Shown here piece by piece: positions 8,453 to 17,595 of a stretch of DNA of 64,000 bases (within the stretch, counting starts at the first letter, position 1; every line of letters begins with the position of its first letter). Origin of the DNA: Mycobacterium lacus (GTDB lineage Bacteria > Actinomycetota > Actinomycetes > Mycobacteriales > Mycobacteriaceae); contig NZ_AP022581.1 of assembly GCF_010731535.1 (NCBI RefSeq), forward strand, positions 5,028,989-5,092,988. Direction: 5' to 3'. A program made the translations under genes and the position numbers. Under the pieces are notes generated by a model, which saw only the letters and a list, made by a program, of their open reading frames with translations, had not been told where the DNA came from and ran no database searches.

Positions 8453-9580
8453 ATGACGAAGAGCCCCCTGGCCGCCGTGACTGCGGTCGCGGCCATCACA
8501 GCCGCCGTTCTCGGCGCCAAGGTGGTGTCGCCGAAGCTCGACGACACCAAGGCGCTGTGTGCCGAATTCACCGACGGGGTAGGGATTTACCCCGGCAACA
8601 AGGTGCAGCTGTTGGGCATCGAAGTGGGCTCGGTGACCGCGGTCGCCAACAAACCCGACCACGTCCAGGTTGACTTCACCGTGCCCGAGGACCTCGACCT
8701 GCCGGCCGACGTCGGGGCGGTCACTTACTCGCAGTCGATCGTGAGCGACCGGCATGTCGAGCTCACCAAGCCCTACGCCGGCGGGGCCAAGTTCACCGGC
8801 GACCGGTGCATCACGCTGGAACGAACCAAGACCCCCCTCGGTGTCAGCGAAACCTTCGCCGCCGTCGACAAACTCGCCAACGCGGTGTTGGGATCCGGCC
8901 CGGGACAGGATCCGTCGGATGCGCCGGGTGCGCGGGCGATCAACGACAGCCTGCGAGCGGCCAGCCGCGCGCTGGAGGGCACCGGCCCGGAGCTCAACCA
9001 GGCACTGCGGGAGCTGGCCGCCGTCATCGGCGATCCCCAGCAGGCGGACGCCGAATACCGCCGACTCATCGAGAACGCCCAGATCCTCACCTCGACATTG
9101 CTGCAGAGCCGGGACACCGTGGCCACCATCGTGCAGACCCTGCCGGAGAGCCTCAGGATGATCGAGGGGCTGGCGGACGGGTTCGGGTCGTCGCTGCACC
9201 GGCTCGCGCACGCGCTGCCGATCCTGGTCGAAGCATTGAATCGGTTCGCCCCCCGGGTCTATCACAACGTCACCGACAAGCTGATCCCCTGGGTGCGCGA
9301 TGTCCTCAACGCCTACACCCCCAACATCGTGGGGGCGATCAACGCCTTGCCGCCGGTGACCAACTGGCTCGCCTCGGTATACGAGCCGGCATGGGGCACC
9401 CACAACGTCACGTATCTGCCGCCTCAGGTGGCGATTTCGCCGTCGCAGGCCGAGGCGATCTGTGGTGTGCTGCGGCAGCGCGGCACCCCCGGCAGCCAGG
9501 CGGCATGTGCGTCCACAACCGCCCCCGATCCGGTCACGCTGGGTCTGACCGATCTCATCCTGGGGGCCGCGTTGCCATGA
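8453..9580 (+). CDS. mceD: MceD-family protein
   Basis: This 375-residue MCE protein starts with ATG at 8453, one base after the mceC stop. It has an N-terminal anchor (residues about 4-22, LAAVTAVAAITAAVLGAKVV) and an MCE core with GIYPGNKVQLLGIEVGSV. Two cysteines (about residues 36 and 119) flank the core, as is common in MceD. The C-terminal third is helical and ends in a short hydrophobic stretch. It is shorter than M. tuberculosis Mce4D (about 450), again lacking a Pro-rich tail, which argues that this operon is not mce4. Confidence 0.9.
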   Translation: MTKSPLAAVTAVAAITAAVLGAKVVSPKLDDTKALCAEFTDGVGIYPGNKVQLLGIEVGSVTAVANKPDHVQVDFTVPEDLDLPADVGAVTYSQSIVSDRHVELTKPYAGGAKFTGDRCITLERTKTPLGVSETFAAVDKLANAVLGSGPGQDPSDAPGARAINDSLRAASRALEGTGPELNQALRELAAVIGDPQQADAEYRRLIENAQILTSTLLQSRDTVATIVQTLPESLRMIEGLADGFGSSLHRLAHALPILVEALNRFAPRVYHNVTDKLIPWVRDVLNAYTPNIVGAINALPPVTNWLASVYEPAWGTHNVTYLPPQVAISPSQAEAICGVLRQRGTPGSQAACASTTAPDPVTLGLTDLILGAALP

Positions 9581-10614
9581 GCCGACGACCGTTACTCGCT
9601 GCGCTGTGGGGCGCCCTGGTGATCAGCCTGACAGCGTGTTCGCTCGACCCGACCCGGTTGCCGGTGCCCGGTTCCTATGTCCCCGGCGACACGTACCGCA
9701 TCAGGGTGGAATTCTCCAGCGTGCTGAACCTGCCCGCTAGGGCGAAGGTGGATTTCGGCGGCGTCCGGGTTGGCGTGCTAGACCGGGTGCAGCTGGACGG
9801 CAGTACCGCGGTCGCCTACATCGATGTCTCCCGGAGCGTCAAGCTGCCGCAGAACACGCGTGCCGAGCTGCGGCAGGGGACCGTCCTGGGCGACATCTAC
9901 ATCGCGCTGCTGCCCGCGGACGACCCGGCACCCATGTCGCTGCAGGACGGCGACACCATCCCGCTGCGCAATACCGCGCCGGCCGACAATGTCGAGGACA
10001 TCTTGCGCGGGGTGTCGAACCTGGTGTCCGGCGGCGCGCTCACCACCGTGCAGCAAGCGGTGATCAACTTCAACAACGCGTTCCCGAAGGACCCGGCCGA
10101 GCAAGACCGCATCCGCAACAAGCTGGCCGGTGTCCTGCACGACCTGGCGGCCAACCAAGACACCATCGACGAAATCCTCTCCAGTGCACAGAATGTCAGC
10201 CGGAGTCTGCTGTCCAACGCCGGTGTCTTCGACCGGCTGATCACCGACGGACCGGGCAAGATCGAGGCGATGGGGGGTGTGCTACCGGACATCATCCAGC
10301 TTCTCATCGATGTTCAGGACCTTGGCCGCAGCGGAGGGCAGTTGCTGGTGCCGAATACGCCCGACTTCATCCAGATGCTCTCCTACCTCACGCCGTTGGT
10401 CGGATCGGTGGCGACGGCTGATACCACGGTGCCGGTTGTCGCCGACAAGCTGGTCGGCCTGGTGCGCGACAAACTCATCGGCTTCTTCGCCAATGGCGGA
10501 CCGAAATTCATTGTCTCCGAGGTTCATCCGCCGCAAGGCGATCTGGGTGCCGATCCCGCGGACAAGGCCGACCAGGCGATCTCGGCGATGCGCACGATGG
10601 GGATGCTGCCATGA
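9577..10614 (+). CDS. mceE: MceE-family lipoprotein
   Basis: This is the lipoprotein member of the Mce complex (345 aa). The N-terminus MSRRPLLAALWGALVISLTAC contains a lipobox with the acylated cysteine at position 21, matching the LprK/LprN class found at the fifth mce position. The MCE domain has LNLPARAKVDFGGVRVGVLD and LRQGTVLGDIYIAL. Its ATG at 9577 overlaps the mceD TGA, and its own stop overlaps mceF. The lipid anchor is expected to hold the Mce tube in the outer leaflet of the plasma membrane or mycomembrane. Confidence 0.92.
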   Translation: MSRRPLLAALWGALVISLTACSLDPTRLPVPGSYVPGDTYRIRVEFSSVLNLPARAKVDFGGVRVGVLDRVQLDGSTAVAYIDVSRSVKLPQNTRAELRQGTVLGDIYIALLPADDPAPMSLQDGDTIPLRNTAPADNVEDILRGVSNLVSGGALTTVQQAVINFNNAFPKDPAEQDRIRNKLAGVLHDLAANQDTIDEILSSAQNVSRSLLSNAGVFDRLITDGPGKIEAMGGVLPDIIQLLIDVQDLGRSGGQLLVPNTPDFIQMLSYLTPLVGSVATADTTVPVVADKLVGLVRDKLIGFFANGGPKFIVSEVHPPQGDLGADPADKADQAISAMRTMGMLP

Positions 10615-11582
10615 AGTTCAATGCCGCAACGACTTTGGTGATCCTGGTGATCACGACCATTCTCGGCGTGGGCTATCTGTCGTTGTCAGTGCTGCACATC
10701 GATCCGACCGACAAGGCCACCCGGCTCACCCTCCTGCTGGACGACTCGGGCGGACTCTTGCCGACCTCGCAGGTGACGATGCGCGGGATCAAGGTGGGCC
10801 GAGTGACCGGTATCCGGACCACCCCGACCGGGCTCGAGGTGTCGATCAACCTCGACCGAGCCCATCCGGTTCCCGTTGACAGCGTGATCAGCATACAAAA
10901 CCTCTCGCTGGTCGGCGAGCAGTACATCGACTTCAAGCCGAAACGCATTGCGCCGCCGTACTTCAGCGACGGCGCGGTGATCCCGGCCGAGCGAGTCGCG
11001 CCCGCCGTCACCGTGAGCGACCTGCTGGCCAGGGCCGACACGCTGCTGTCGGCGATCGATCCACGGTACGTGCGCACCGTTGTCAGCAACGTCTCCCAGG
11101 CGTTGGCGGGCAACGACGACACCCTGGACTCGCTGGCCACCACGGCCGGGTTGGTCGCCAAGACGCAGTGGGAGCAGAGACAACTGCTCGCGACGCTGTT
11201 TGGCAACGTCTCCGCGCTGACCACCGATCTCGACGAGCTGCACGCCGGCTCGGTGCTCGGCGAGGCCGCACACCTTTTGCCAGGCACGGTGTCGGCGTTG
11301 ACCGGGCTGGTCCGCGACACCGATGAGTACACCCGCGCCGCCGGCGACGGTGCCTTCGCGCCGGGCGCGCCGATCCCGACGCTGGTCGCCAACCTGGGCG
11401 AGTACCTCGACATGTTGTCCGGGCCCCTGAGCACGTTCGCGGCCGCGCTGGAGCCGGCGACAGCGCCGCTGCGCGGAGTCAAGGTCGACGCCGGGCACTG
11501 GCTGGATTTCTGGGAGTCGACCTTCAATGACGCCGGTGGACTGCGTGTGCAGGTGAATGTGCCGGAATGGCACCAACAGTGA
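10611..11582 (+). CDS. mceF: MceF-family protein
   Basis: This is the sixth MCE protein, 323 residues. The membrane anchor lies at about residues 6-25 (AATTLVILVITTILGVGYL). The MCE core reads SGGLLPTSQVTMRGIKVGRV and IQNLSLVGEQYIDF, the standard MceF pattern. M. tuberculosis Mce4F is over 500 residues, so this version lacks the long C-terminal extension. Its ATG at 10611 overlaps the mceE stop. Its 3' end overlaps the possible upstream start of the associated gene by 16 nt. Confidence 0.9.
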   Translation: MKFNAATTLVILVITTILGVGYLSLSVLHIDPTDKATRLTLLLDDSGGLLPTSQVTMRGIKVGRVTGIRTTPTGLEVSINLDRAHPVPVDSVISIQNLSLVGEQYIDFKPKRIAPPYFSDGAVIPAERVAPAVTVSDLLARADTLLSAIDPRYVRTVVSNVSQALAGNDDTLDSLATTAGLVAKTQWEQRQLLATLFGNVSALTTDLDELHAGSVLGEAAHLLPGTVSALTGLVRDTDEYTRAAGDGAFAPGAPIPTLVANLGEYLDMLSGPLSTFAAALEPATAPLRGVKVDAGHWLDFWESTFNDAGGLRVQVNVPEWHQQ

Positions 11583-11593
11583 AGGATCACCCG

Positions 11594-12259
11594 ATGAGCA
11601 TCGACACGATCGATGAGGCCGAGGTTGCGACGGCCGCGGATGCCGAGGTGGCCGAGGCGGCCCGGCCCAGCCGCTGGCGCACGTTGCGGCGGGTTCCCGG
11701 GCGGGCGTGGCGATGGGTCTCGGCGGCGGTGGCGGCGGCGTTGATCGGCGGCGCGGTGTTCGGTTTCCTGAAGTACAGCAGCGCGGTCGATGAGCTGGCG
11801 GCTTTGCGTCGGGCCGAATCCGATCGGGAGGCCGCGGCCAAGCTCGCCAAGGAATACGCGCTGAAATCGCTGACTTACAGCTACCAGGATCCGGACGCCT
11901 TCTTCCGATCCGTGCAGGACGGTGTCGCGCAGACACTCAAAGACAAGTACGTCAACGCCACCGATCTGCTCAAAGGCATCATGCTGCAAGCGCAGGTGAC
12001 CTCGTCGGGTGAGGTGCTGGCCGCCGACGCCGTCGCACAACCCGGCCAGGTGTACCAGGTGGTGGTGGCGGCCGCCCAGACCACCCGCAACCTGCAGAAC
12101 CCGAAGCCGCGGGTGTCGCTCATCCTGCTGCAGGTTACGGTCAACAAAATCGGCGGCAGTTGGCAGGTCTCCGACATTGGGCCAAAGACCGGCGGTCACC
12201 CGGTGGGTCCGGATCAGCCGGGGCCGGAGTCCGGCGCGGGGCCCCCGCCCGGGCGATAG
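11594..12259 (+). CDS. Mce-associated membrane protein
   Basis: This 221-residue protein has the usual form of Mce-associated (Mas/OmamA-like) proteins: an acidic cytoplasmic N-terminus, a single membrane helix at about residues 38-58 (WRWVSAAVAAALIGGAVFGFL), a short coiled-coil linker (ELAALRRAESDREAAAKLAKEYA) and a VirB8/NTF2-like exported domain. Such proteins stabilise Mce complexes. I chose the ATG at 11594 because AAGGAT lies 6-7 bases upstream; an in-frame ATG at 11567 inside mceF would add nine residues. Most mce operons carry at least two such genes; only one is present here. Confidence 0.82.
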   Translation: MSIDTIDEAEVATAADAEVAEAARPSRWRTLRRVPGRAWRWVSAAVAAALIGGAVFGFLKYSSAVDELAALRRAESDREAAAKLAKEYALKSLTYSYQDPDAFFRSVQDGVAQTLKDKYVNATDLLKGIMLQAQVTSSGEVLAADAVAQPGQVYQVVVAAAQTTRNLQNPKPRVSLILLQVTVNKIGGSWQVSDIGPKTGGHPVGPDQPGPESGAGPPPGR

Positions 12260-12548
12260 CATGCGCGGCCGGCGGCAAGTCTGAACGGCGTTGGGGCGGT
12301 TGATGGGTTGCGCGAGGCGGGCCCCGCCGTGGCCGCCGGTGCCGTGGGCCCAAATCGGCCCGGCACCCTGTTCAACACGGCAACCAAAGCGGCGGGCCTG
12401 GGCGGTGCGGCGAACGACGCCGCCACGCAAACCCTTACCGCCCCGGCCACCCATGGGGTGACCGGGGTCGGTTCGGGGTCGTCCTGTCCTAGCCACCGAC
12501 CCAACCGGTGGCCGGCCGGGGTCAGTCGGCTCGGGCCACAATGGCTCT

Positions 12549-13400
12549 ATGGCACTGGATCTGACGGCGTACTTCGACAGAGTCAACTACGGTGGCGCCA
12601 CCGAGCCGACGCTCGATGTGCTGCAGAATCTGGTGACCGCCCACACCCGAACGATTCCGTTCGAGAACCTCGATCCGTTCCTGGGTGTGCCGGTCGACGA
12701 CCTGAGTCCGGAGGCGCTCACCGACAAGCTGGTGCGCCGGCGCCGGGGCGGCTTCTGCTACGAGCACAACGGGCTGATGGGCTACGTGCTGGCCGAGCTG
12801 GGCTTCAGGGTGCGCCGGTTTGCCGGCCGGGTGGTGTGGATGCTCCCACCGGGCGCGCCGCTCCCGGCGCAGACGCACACCGTGCTGGCGGTGACGTTCC
12901 CCGGCGCGCAGGGCTCCTACCTCGTCGACGTCGGATTCGGCGGCCAGACACCGACCTCGCCGCTGCGCGTCGAGACCGGCAGCGTTCAGCAGACACCGCA
13001 CGAGCCGTACCGACTGGAGGACCGCGGCGACGGGTTGGTGCTGCAGGCGCTGGTCCGCGACCAATGGCAGACGCTCTACGAGTTCACCACGCAGACCCGG
13101 CCGCAGATCGATCTGACGGTGGGCAGTTGGTATGTGTCAACCCACCCGTCATCCCACTTCGTGACCGGCCTGATGGCAGCCGCGGTCACCGAGGACGCGC
13201 GGTGCAACCTGTCCGGCGGGAACCTGGCCATCCACCGCGCCGACGGGACCGAGAAAATTGTCCTCGAAAGCGCCGCCGCCGTGGTCGACACGCTGAGCGA
13301 GCGGTTCGGGATCGACATGGCGGACGTCGGCGCTCGCGGCGCGCTCGAGGCGCGCATCGACAAGCTATTGGCTGCGCAGCCAGGTGCCGATTCGCCGTAA
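12549..13400 (+). CDS. nat: Arylamine N-acetyltransferase
   Basis: This cytoplasmic 283-residue enzyme transfers acetyl or propionyl groups from CoA to arylamines or hydrazines, and in mycobacteria it is tied to cholesterol-derived propionyl-CoA. The catalytic triad is intact: Cys70 in RRGGFCYEHN, His110 in QTHTVLAV and Asp127 in LVDVGFG. Length matches M. tuberculosis Nat (Rv3566c, 283). In that species nat ends the hsaACDB operon; here a 289-bp gap with no recognisable gene (12260-12548) separates it from the mce operon instead. It converges with aspB and overlaps its 3' end by 36 nt. Confidence 0.95.
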   Translation: MALDLTAYFDRVNYGGATEPTLDVLQNLVTAHTRTIPFENLDPFLGVPVDDLSPEALTDKLVRRRRGGFCYEHNGLMGYVLAELGFRVRRFAGRVVWMLPPGAPLPAQTHTVLAVTFPGAQGSYLVDVGFGGQTPTSPLRVETGSVQQTPHEPYRLEDRGDGLVLQALVRDQWQTLYEFTTQTRPQIDLTVGSWYVSTHPSSHFVTGLMAAAVTEDARCNLSGGNLAIHRADGTEKIVLESAAAVVDTLSERFGIDMADVGARGALEARIDKLLAAQPGADSP

Positions 13401-14531
13401 CGCTTCTTCGATGTCGCCGGTCGGTCCGGCGAAGGACAGCCGCACGAACGAGCCGCCGTGAGTGGTGTCGAAGTCGATTCCCGGCGCGATGGCAACACCC
13501 GTGTCGGCCAACAACTTTGAGCAAAACGCCAGCGAGTCGTTGGTGAAGTCCGAAACGTCCGCGTAGACGTAAAACGCGCCATCGGTGGGCGCCAGCCGCT
13601 CGATCCCGATTTTGCGCAGCCCGTCGAGCAGCAGCGAGCGGTTGATGGTGTAGTGCGCCAGGTTGCCGTCGGCTTCGGCGGTGGCCTCGGGGGTGAACGC
13701 CGCCACCGCGGCGATCTGCGACAGCGCCGGCGGGCAGATGGTGAAATTACCGGTCAGGCAATCCACGGCGCGACGCAGCTCGGCCGGCACCAGCAGCCAG
13801 CCCAGCCGCCAGCCGGTCATCGCGTAGTACTTGGAAAAGCTGTTGACTACCACCGCGTTTCGCGACGTCTGCCATGCGCAGCTGGTTCGCGGCGCCCCGT
13901 CGTAGACCAGGCCGTGGTAGACCTCGTCGCTGATCAGCCGCACCCGGGACGCGTCACACCACGACGCGATCGCCGCCAGCTCCGTGGGTGGTATGACCGT
14001 CCCGGTGGGATTGGCCGGGCTGGCGACGATGACGCCCCGCACCGGGGGGTCGAGTTCGGCGAGCATTCGTGCGGTGGGTTGAAACCGGGTCTCCGGCCCG
14101 CATTGGATCTCCACGACCTCACATCCCAGCGCCGACAGGATGTTTCGGTAGCACGGGTAGCCGGGGCTGGCGAGCGCCACCCGGTCGCCCACGTCGAAGC
14201 ACGCGAGGAAAGCCAGCAGAAAACCACCCGAGGAGCCCGTGGTGACCACCACCGCGTCGAGTTCGACGTCGATGCCGTGCTGGCGCCGGTAATCCGCCGC
14301 GATCGCGGCACGCAACTCGGGAATACCCAGCGCCACGGTGTAGCCCAGCTGGTTCAGATGCAGCGCGGCGGCCGCGGCCGCGCGTACCGGCTCGGGGGCG
14401 CCCGCGCTGGGTTGGCCCGCCGACAGGTTCACCAGATCCCCGTGGGTGCGCTGGCGTTCCGCGGCCGCCAGCCAGACATCCATCACGTAAAAGGGCGGGA
14501 TGCCGGCGCGTAGCGCGACATGACGGTTCAC
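13365..14531 (-). CDS. aspB: Class I PLP-dependent aminotransferase (AspB/Rv3565-like)
   Basis: This fold-type I aminotransferase is 388 residues long, the same as Rv3565. The PLP lysine lies in NSFSKYYAMTGWR, and the substrate/PLP-contact motifs SPANPTGT and DEVYHGLVY are present. The start is GTG at 14531, overlapping the TGA of fadE33 (GTGA), so translation is coupled to the fadE33-fadE32-fadE31-fadD3 operon. The physiological substrate is not established. Its conserved position within the ring C/D gene cluster suggests a link to steroid degradation, but this is inference. The annotated name reflects family, not proven aspartate specificity. Confidence 0.92.
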   Translation of the reverse strand: MNRHVALRAGIPPFYVMDVWLAAAERQRTHGDLVNLSAGQPSAGAPEPVRAAAAAALHLNQLGYTVALGIPELRAAIAADYRRQHGIDVELDAVVVTTGSSGGFLLAFLACFDVGDRVALASPGYPCYRNILSALGCEVVEIQCGPETRFQPTARMLAELDPPVRGVIVASPANPTGTVIPPTELAAIASWCDASRVRLISDEVYHGLVYDGAPRTSCAWQTSRNAVVVNSFSKYYAMTGWRLGWLLVPAELRRAVDCLTGNFTICPPALSQIAAVAAFTPEATAEADGNLAHYTINRSLLLDGLRKIGIERLAPTDGAFYVYADVSDFTNDSLAFCSKLLADTGVAIAPGIDFDTTHGGSFVRLSFAGPTGDIEEALRRIGTWLRSQ

Positions 14532-15478
14532 GGCGATCCGAGTACCTCCGCTTCCAGTCGGCGCAACACCTCTCGCGGGGAGCCGAGCAGCTGCGCGCTG
14601 CCATGTGCGCGTTTGAAATACAGGTGCATGTCGTGTTCCCAGGTGATCGCGATGCCGCCGTGCAGCTGGATGCCCTCGGCCGCCACCGTGCTCAGCGCTT
14701 CGCTGGCGGCAAGCCGCGCGGTGGCGGCGTTGGTGGGCGTGGGCTCGTTGCACGCCTCGGCGACGACGGCGCGGGCGGCCGCGACGGCGACGTACAGATC
14801 GGCCATCCGATGCTTGAGTGCCTGAAAGCTGCCGATGGGGCGGCCGAATTGCACTCTGCTCTTGGTGTATTCGACGGTCAGCTCCAGGCAACGCTCGGCG
14901 GCGCCGATCTGTTCGGCCGCCAGCAGGATAGCCGCGCTGTCGGCGATGCCCGGGTCGACGCCCAGTGTGACGGCTTCTTCGGGTCGCACCCGGGCGAGCC
15001 GGCGGGTGGGGTCCATGGTGGCGACGGGCCGCGCGCTGAACCGGGTCCATCGGCTGAGTTGGCCGTCTTTGGCGGCGACGACGACGTCGGCGATGTCCCC
15101 GTTGACGACGTAGTCGGGGTCGAGCACCAGTGCCCCGATCGAAGTGCCATGGGCAAGTCCCGTGAGCGCTTCCGTGTCGGGTTCGGGCGCGGCCAGCAGC
15201 GCCAGCTCCGACAGCGTGGTGCCCAGCAGGGGAGACGGGACCAGGGCCCGGCCCAGCTCCTGCAAAACCGTTGCGGCATCTGCCAATTCGCCACCGGCTC
15301 CGCCTAGCTCCTCGGGCATTACCAGGGCGGCGGCGCCGACCTGATCGCACAGCAGTCGCCACAGCGACTCGTCGTAGCCACGGTCGGATTCCATCGCCGC
15401 ACGCACCGCCGCCGGGCTTGCGTGCTTGGTGACCAGGGCGGCGACGGTTTCCCGCAGTAGCTCCCGTTCTTGGGTCAT
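14528..15478 (-). CDS. fadE33: Acyl-CoA dehydrogenase subunit FadE33
   Basis: This 316-residue acyl-CoA dehydrogenase-like subunit matches Rv3564. It carries TKSRVQFGRPIGSFQALKHRMADLY and LHGGIAITWEHDMHLYFKR, the C-terminal helical bundle signatures. Shorter FadE proteins like this pair with a longer subunit to form alpha2-beta2 flavoenzymes for steroid CoA esters. I chose ATG 15478 because AGGAGG sits 9 nt upstream; an in-frame ATG at 15529, overlapping the fadE32 stop, would add 17 residues. It acts with FadE31/FadE32 in the late C/D-ring pathway. Confidence 0.9.
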   Translation of the reverse strand: MTQERELLRETVAALVTKHASPAAVRAAMESDRGYDESLWRLLCDQVGAAALVMPEELGGAGGELADAATVLQELGRALVPSPLLGTTLSELALLAAPEPDTEALTGLAHGTSIGALVLDPDYVVNGDIADVVVAAKDGQLSRWTRFSARPVATMDPTRRLARVRPEEAVTLGVDPGIADSAAILLAAEQIGAAERCLELTVEYTKSRVQFGRPIGSFQALKHRMADLYVAVAAARAVVAEACNEPTPTNAATARLAASEALSTVAAEGIQLHGGIAITWEHDMHLYFKRAHGSAQLLGSPREVLRRLEAEVLGSP

Positions 15479-15525
15479 AGCGCCGCTCCTCCTATCGCTT
15501 CGCTCTGCATCGTCGCCGCCGCGGG

Positions 15526-16461
15526 TCATAGCGCCTCCAGCACTCGGCGCCGATGCGCCTCCGGCGTACCCCACGCCGACCGCAAGGCCTGCACCCGCAG
15601 CAGCCACAGCGACAGGTCGTGTTCCTGGGTGAACCCGATCGCGCCGTGGGTCTGCAACGCCGAGCGCGCCGCGAGTAGGCCCGCCTCGCTCGCGGCCACT
15701 TTGGCGGCGCTGACGTCGCGGGGTTCCAACGACAGTGCCGCACCGTAGACCAGTGGCCGGGCCAACTCGATCGCGATGTGCACGTCGGCGAGCTTGTGTT
15801 TGATCGCCTGATACGAGCCGATCACCCTGCCGAACTGCGCCCGCTGCTTGGCGTAGTCGACGGCCGCGCCCAACAGCGCTCCGGCCGCGCCGATCAGCTG
15901 CGCCGCGGTGGCCAACGCCCCGAACTCGAAGGCGCGGTTGAGGTCTGCCCGCCACGGTGCGCCGGTGGCCGTTAGGTCGTAGAGGCGGCGGCTGGGATCG
16001 ACGGAGTCGTGCTTTTCACCGCACTGGGCTTCGGTGACACCCGAGCGGCCGGCGAGCAGGACCAGCCCGGCGGTGTCGGCGTCGACCGCGTAGGGCACGT
16101 GCGGTGGCAGCGCGACGGTCGCGACCAGGTCGCCCGCAGCCAGGCCCGCGCTGCGCTCGTCGTCCGCAAGCAGAACCGGTGCCACGGCGATGGATTCGGC
16201 AACCGGGCCGGGCACGCACCAGCGTCCAAGACGTTCGAGCGCGACCACCAGATCCACCGGGCTAGCGCCCAGGCCATCAAACTGCTCGGGCACGGCCAGC
16301 GCGGTGACACCGAGATCGGCCAACTGTTCCCACACCTTGCGACCGGGTGCGACATCGCCCGCGGACCAGGCGCGGACGGCGCCGGGCAGGTCCGCGGCGC
16401 CCAGCGCCGCGTCGATGCTGGCCGCGAAGTCGCGCTGCTGTTCGTCCAGGGCGAAGTCCAC
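15526..16461 (-). CDS. fadE32: Acyl-CoA dehydrogenase subunit FadE32
   Basis: This 311-residue acyl-CoA dehydrogenase family protein starts at MDFALDEQQRDF and contains KQRAQFGRVIGSYQAIKHKLADVH and QTHGAIGFTQEHDLSLWL. It corresponds to Rv3563, which in M. tuberculosis is implicated in dehydrogenating the methyl-oxo-octanedioyl-CoA intermediate left after ring C/D opening. The ATG at 16461 is adjacent to and overlaps the fadE31 stop, so the two are co-translated. The pair with FadE31 or FadE33 is probably needed for a full FAD site. Confidence 0.9.
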   Translation of the reverse strand: MDFALDEQQRDFAASIDAALGAADLPGAVRAWSAGDVAPGRKVWEQLADLGVTALAVPEQFDGLGASPVDLVVALERLGRWCVPGPVAESIAVAPVLLADDERSAGLAAGDLVATVALPPHVPYAVDADTAGLVLLAGRSGVTEAQCGEKHDSVDPSRRLYDLTATGAPWRADLNRAFEFGALATAAQLIGAAGALLGAAVDYAKQRAQFGRVIGSYQAIKHKLADVHIAIELARPLVYGAALSLEPRDVSAAKVAASEAGLLAARSALQTHGAIGFTQEHDLSLWLLRVQALRSAWGTPEAHRRRVLEAL

Positions 16462-17594
16462 TATCGCTTCTCCCTTGGCAGGCCCAGCAACCGTTCAGCG
16501 ATGATGTTGCGCTGGATTTCGTTGGTACCGGCGTAGATCGGGCCGCCCAGGGCGAACAGCAGGCCGTCGGTCCATGGTCCGGCCAATTCGCCGTCGGCGC
16601 CCCGGATGTCGAGCGCGGTCTGATGCAATTCCACGTCCAGGTCGGACCAAAAGACTTTGGTCACCGACGATTCCGCGCCCAGCTCACCGCCAGCGGCCAG
16701 TCGGGTGACGGTGCCGAAGGTTTGCAGCCGGTAGGCCTGCGCCTTGATCCATCCGTCGGCTACCCGGTCGGCGAATTCCGGTGGCGCGCCGCTGTGCTTC
16801 CAGAGCCGCACCAGCCGTTCCGCGGCGGCCAGGAAGCGGCCCGGGCTGCGCAGCGACATGCCGCGCTCGTTGCTCGACGTGCTCATCGCGGCGCGCCAAC
16901 CGTCGTTCGGGGTGCCGATGACGTCCTCGTCGGGCACGAACACGTCGTCGAGGAAGATCTCGCCGAACCCGGTGTCGCCGCCCAGCTGGGCGATCGGACG
17001 CACGGTAATTCCCTTGGCCTTCAGGTCGAACATGAGGTACGTCAGCCCGCGATGCCGCTCCGCCGCGGGGTCGGACCGGAACAGCCCGAATGCCATGTCG
17101 GCGAACGGCGCCCGCGAGCTCCAGATCTTCTGTCCGTTGAGCAGCCAGCCGCCGTCGGTCTTGGTCGCGGTGGAACGCAGCGACGCAAGGTCGCTGCCGG
17201 ATTCGGGCTCCGACCAGGCCTGCGCCCAGATCTGTTCGCCGCTAGCCATTTTCGGCAGGACACGGTCGAGCTGTTCCTCGGTCCCGTGCGCGAAAAGCGT
17301 CGGAGCCAGCATCGACGTGCCGTTGGCGCTGGCCCGGCCCGGCGCTCCGGCGCGGAAGTACTCCTCCTCGTACACCACCCAGTGCAGCAGCGGCGCGTCG
17401 CGGCCGCCGTACTTCCGCGGCCAGGTGATCACCGACAGACCGGCGTCGAACAGCACCCGGTCCCAATGTCGGTGCTGGGCAAAGCCTTCCGCGTTGTCGT
17501 AGGACTTCGTCGGAATGGCCTCTCTATTGGCGGCAAGGAAGTCGCGCACCTCGGCCTGGAAGGCCAACGTCTCTTCGTCGAAATTCAGATCCAA
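16461..17594 (-). CDS. fadE31: Acyl-CoA dehydrogenase FadE31
   Basis: This full-length acyl-CoA dehydrogenase is 377 residues long, matching Rv3562. Motifs include AWSEPESGSDLASL at the FAD/substrate site and the C-terminal GPIYAGTNEIQRNIIAERLLGLP. The start is TTG at 17594 (reading DLNFDEETLAFQ), just beyond the fadD3 stop at 17596; the open frame runs further up to 17711 but that overlaps fadD3 and lacks family similarity. It belongs to the operon read from the KstR2-controlled promoter upstream of fadD3. Confidence 0.92.
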   Translation of the reverse strand: MDLNFDEETLAFQAEVRDFLAANREAIPTKSYDNAEGFAQHRHWDRVLFDAGLSVITWPRKYGGRDAPLLHWVVYEEEYFRAGAPGRASANGTSMLAPTLFAHGTEEQLDRVLPKMASGEQIWAQAWSEPESGSDLASLRSTATKTDGGWLLNGQKIWSSRAPFADMAFGLFRSDPAAERHRGLTYLMFDLKAKGITVRPIAQLGGDTGFGEIFLDDVFVPDEDVIGTPNDGWRAAMSTSSNERGMSLRSPGRFLAAAERLVRLWKHSGAPPEFADRVADGWIKAQAYRLQTFGTVTRLAAGGELGAESSVTKVFWSDLDVELHQTALDIRGADGELAGPWTDGLLFALGGPIYAGTNEIQRNIIAERLLGLPREKR

Positions 17595-17595
17595 T

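Noticed and set aside
12260..12548. Possible small gene in the mce-nat gap
   Set aside because: Open frames exist on both strands but none has a ribosome site, family motif or plausible composition; no hsaB remnant could be recognised.
10673..12586. 637-codon ORF on the - strand across mceF and the Mce-associated gene
   Set aside because: Long antisense frames are expected at this GC content; the product is Arg/Pro-rich without domains, while the + strand encodes collinear Mce proteins.
14532..15362. N-terminal extension of aspB by almost 280 codons
   Set aside because: The added part overlaps fadE33 and is Arg-rich; the GTG at 14531 gives the exact family length.
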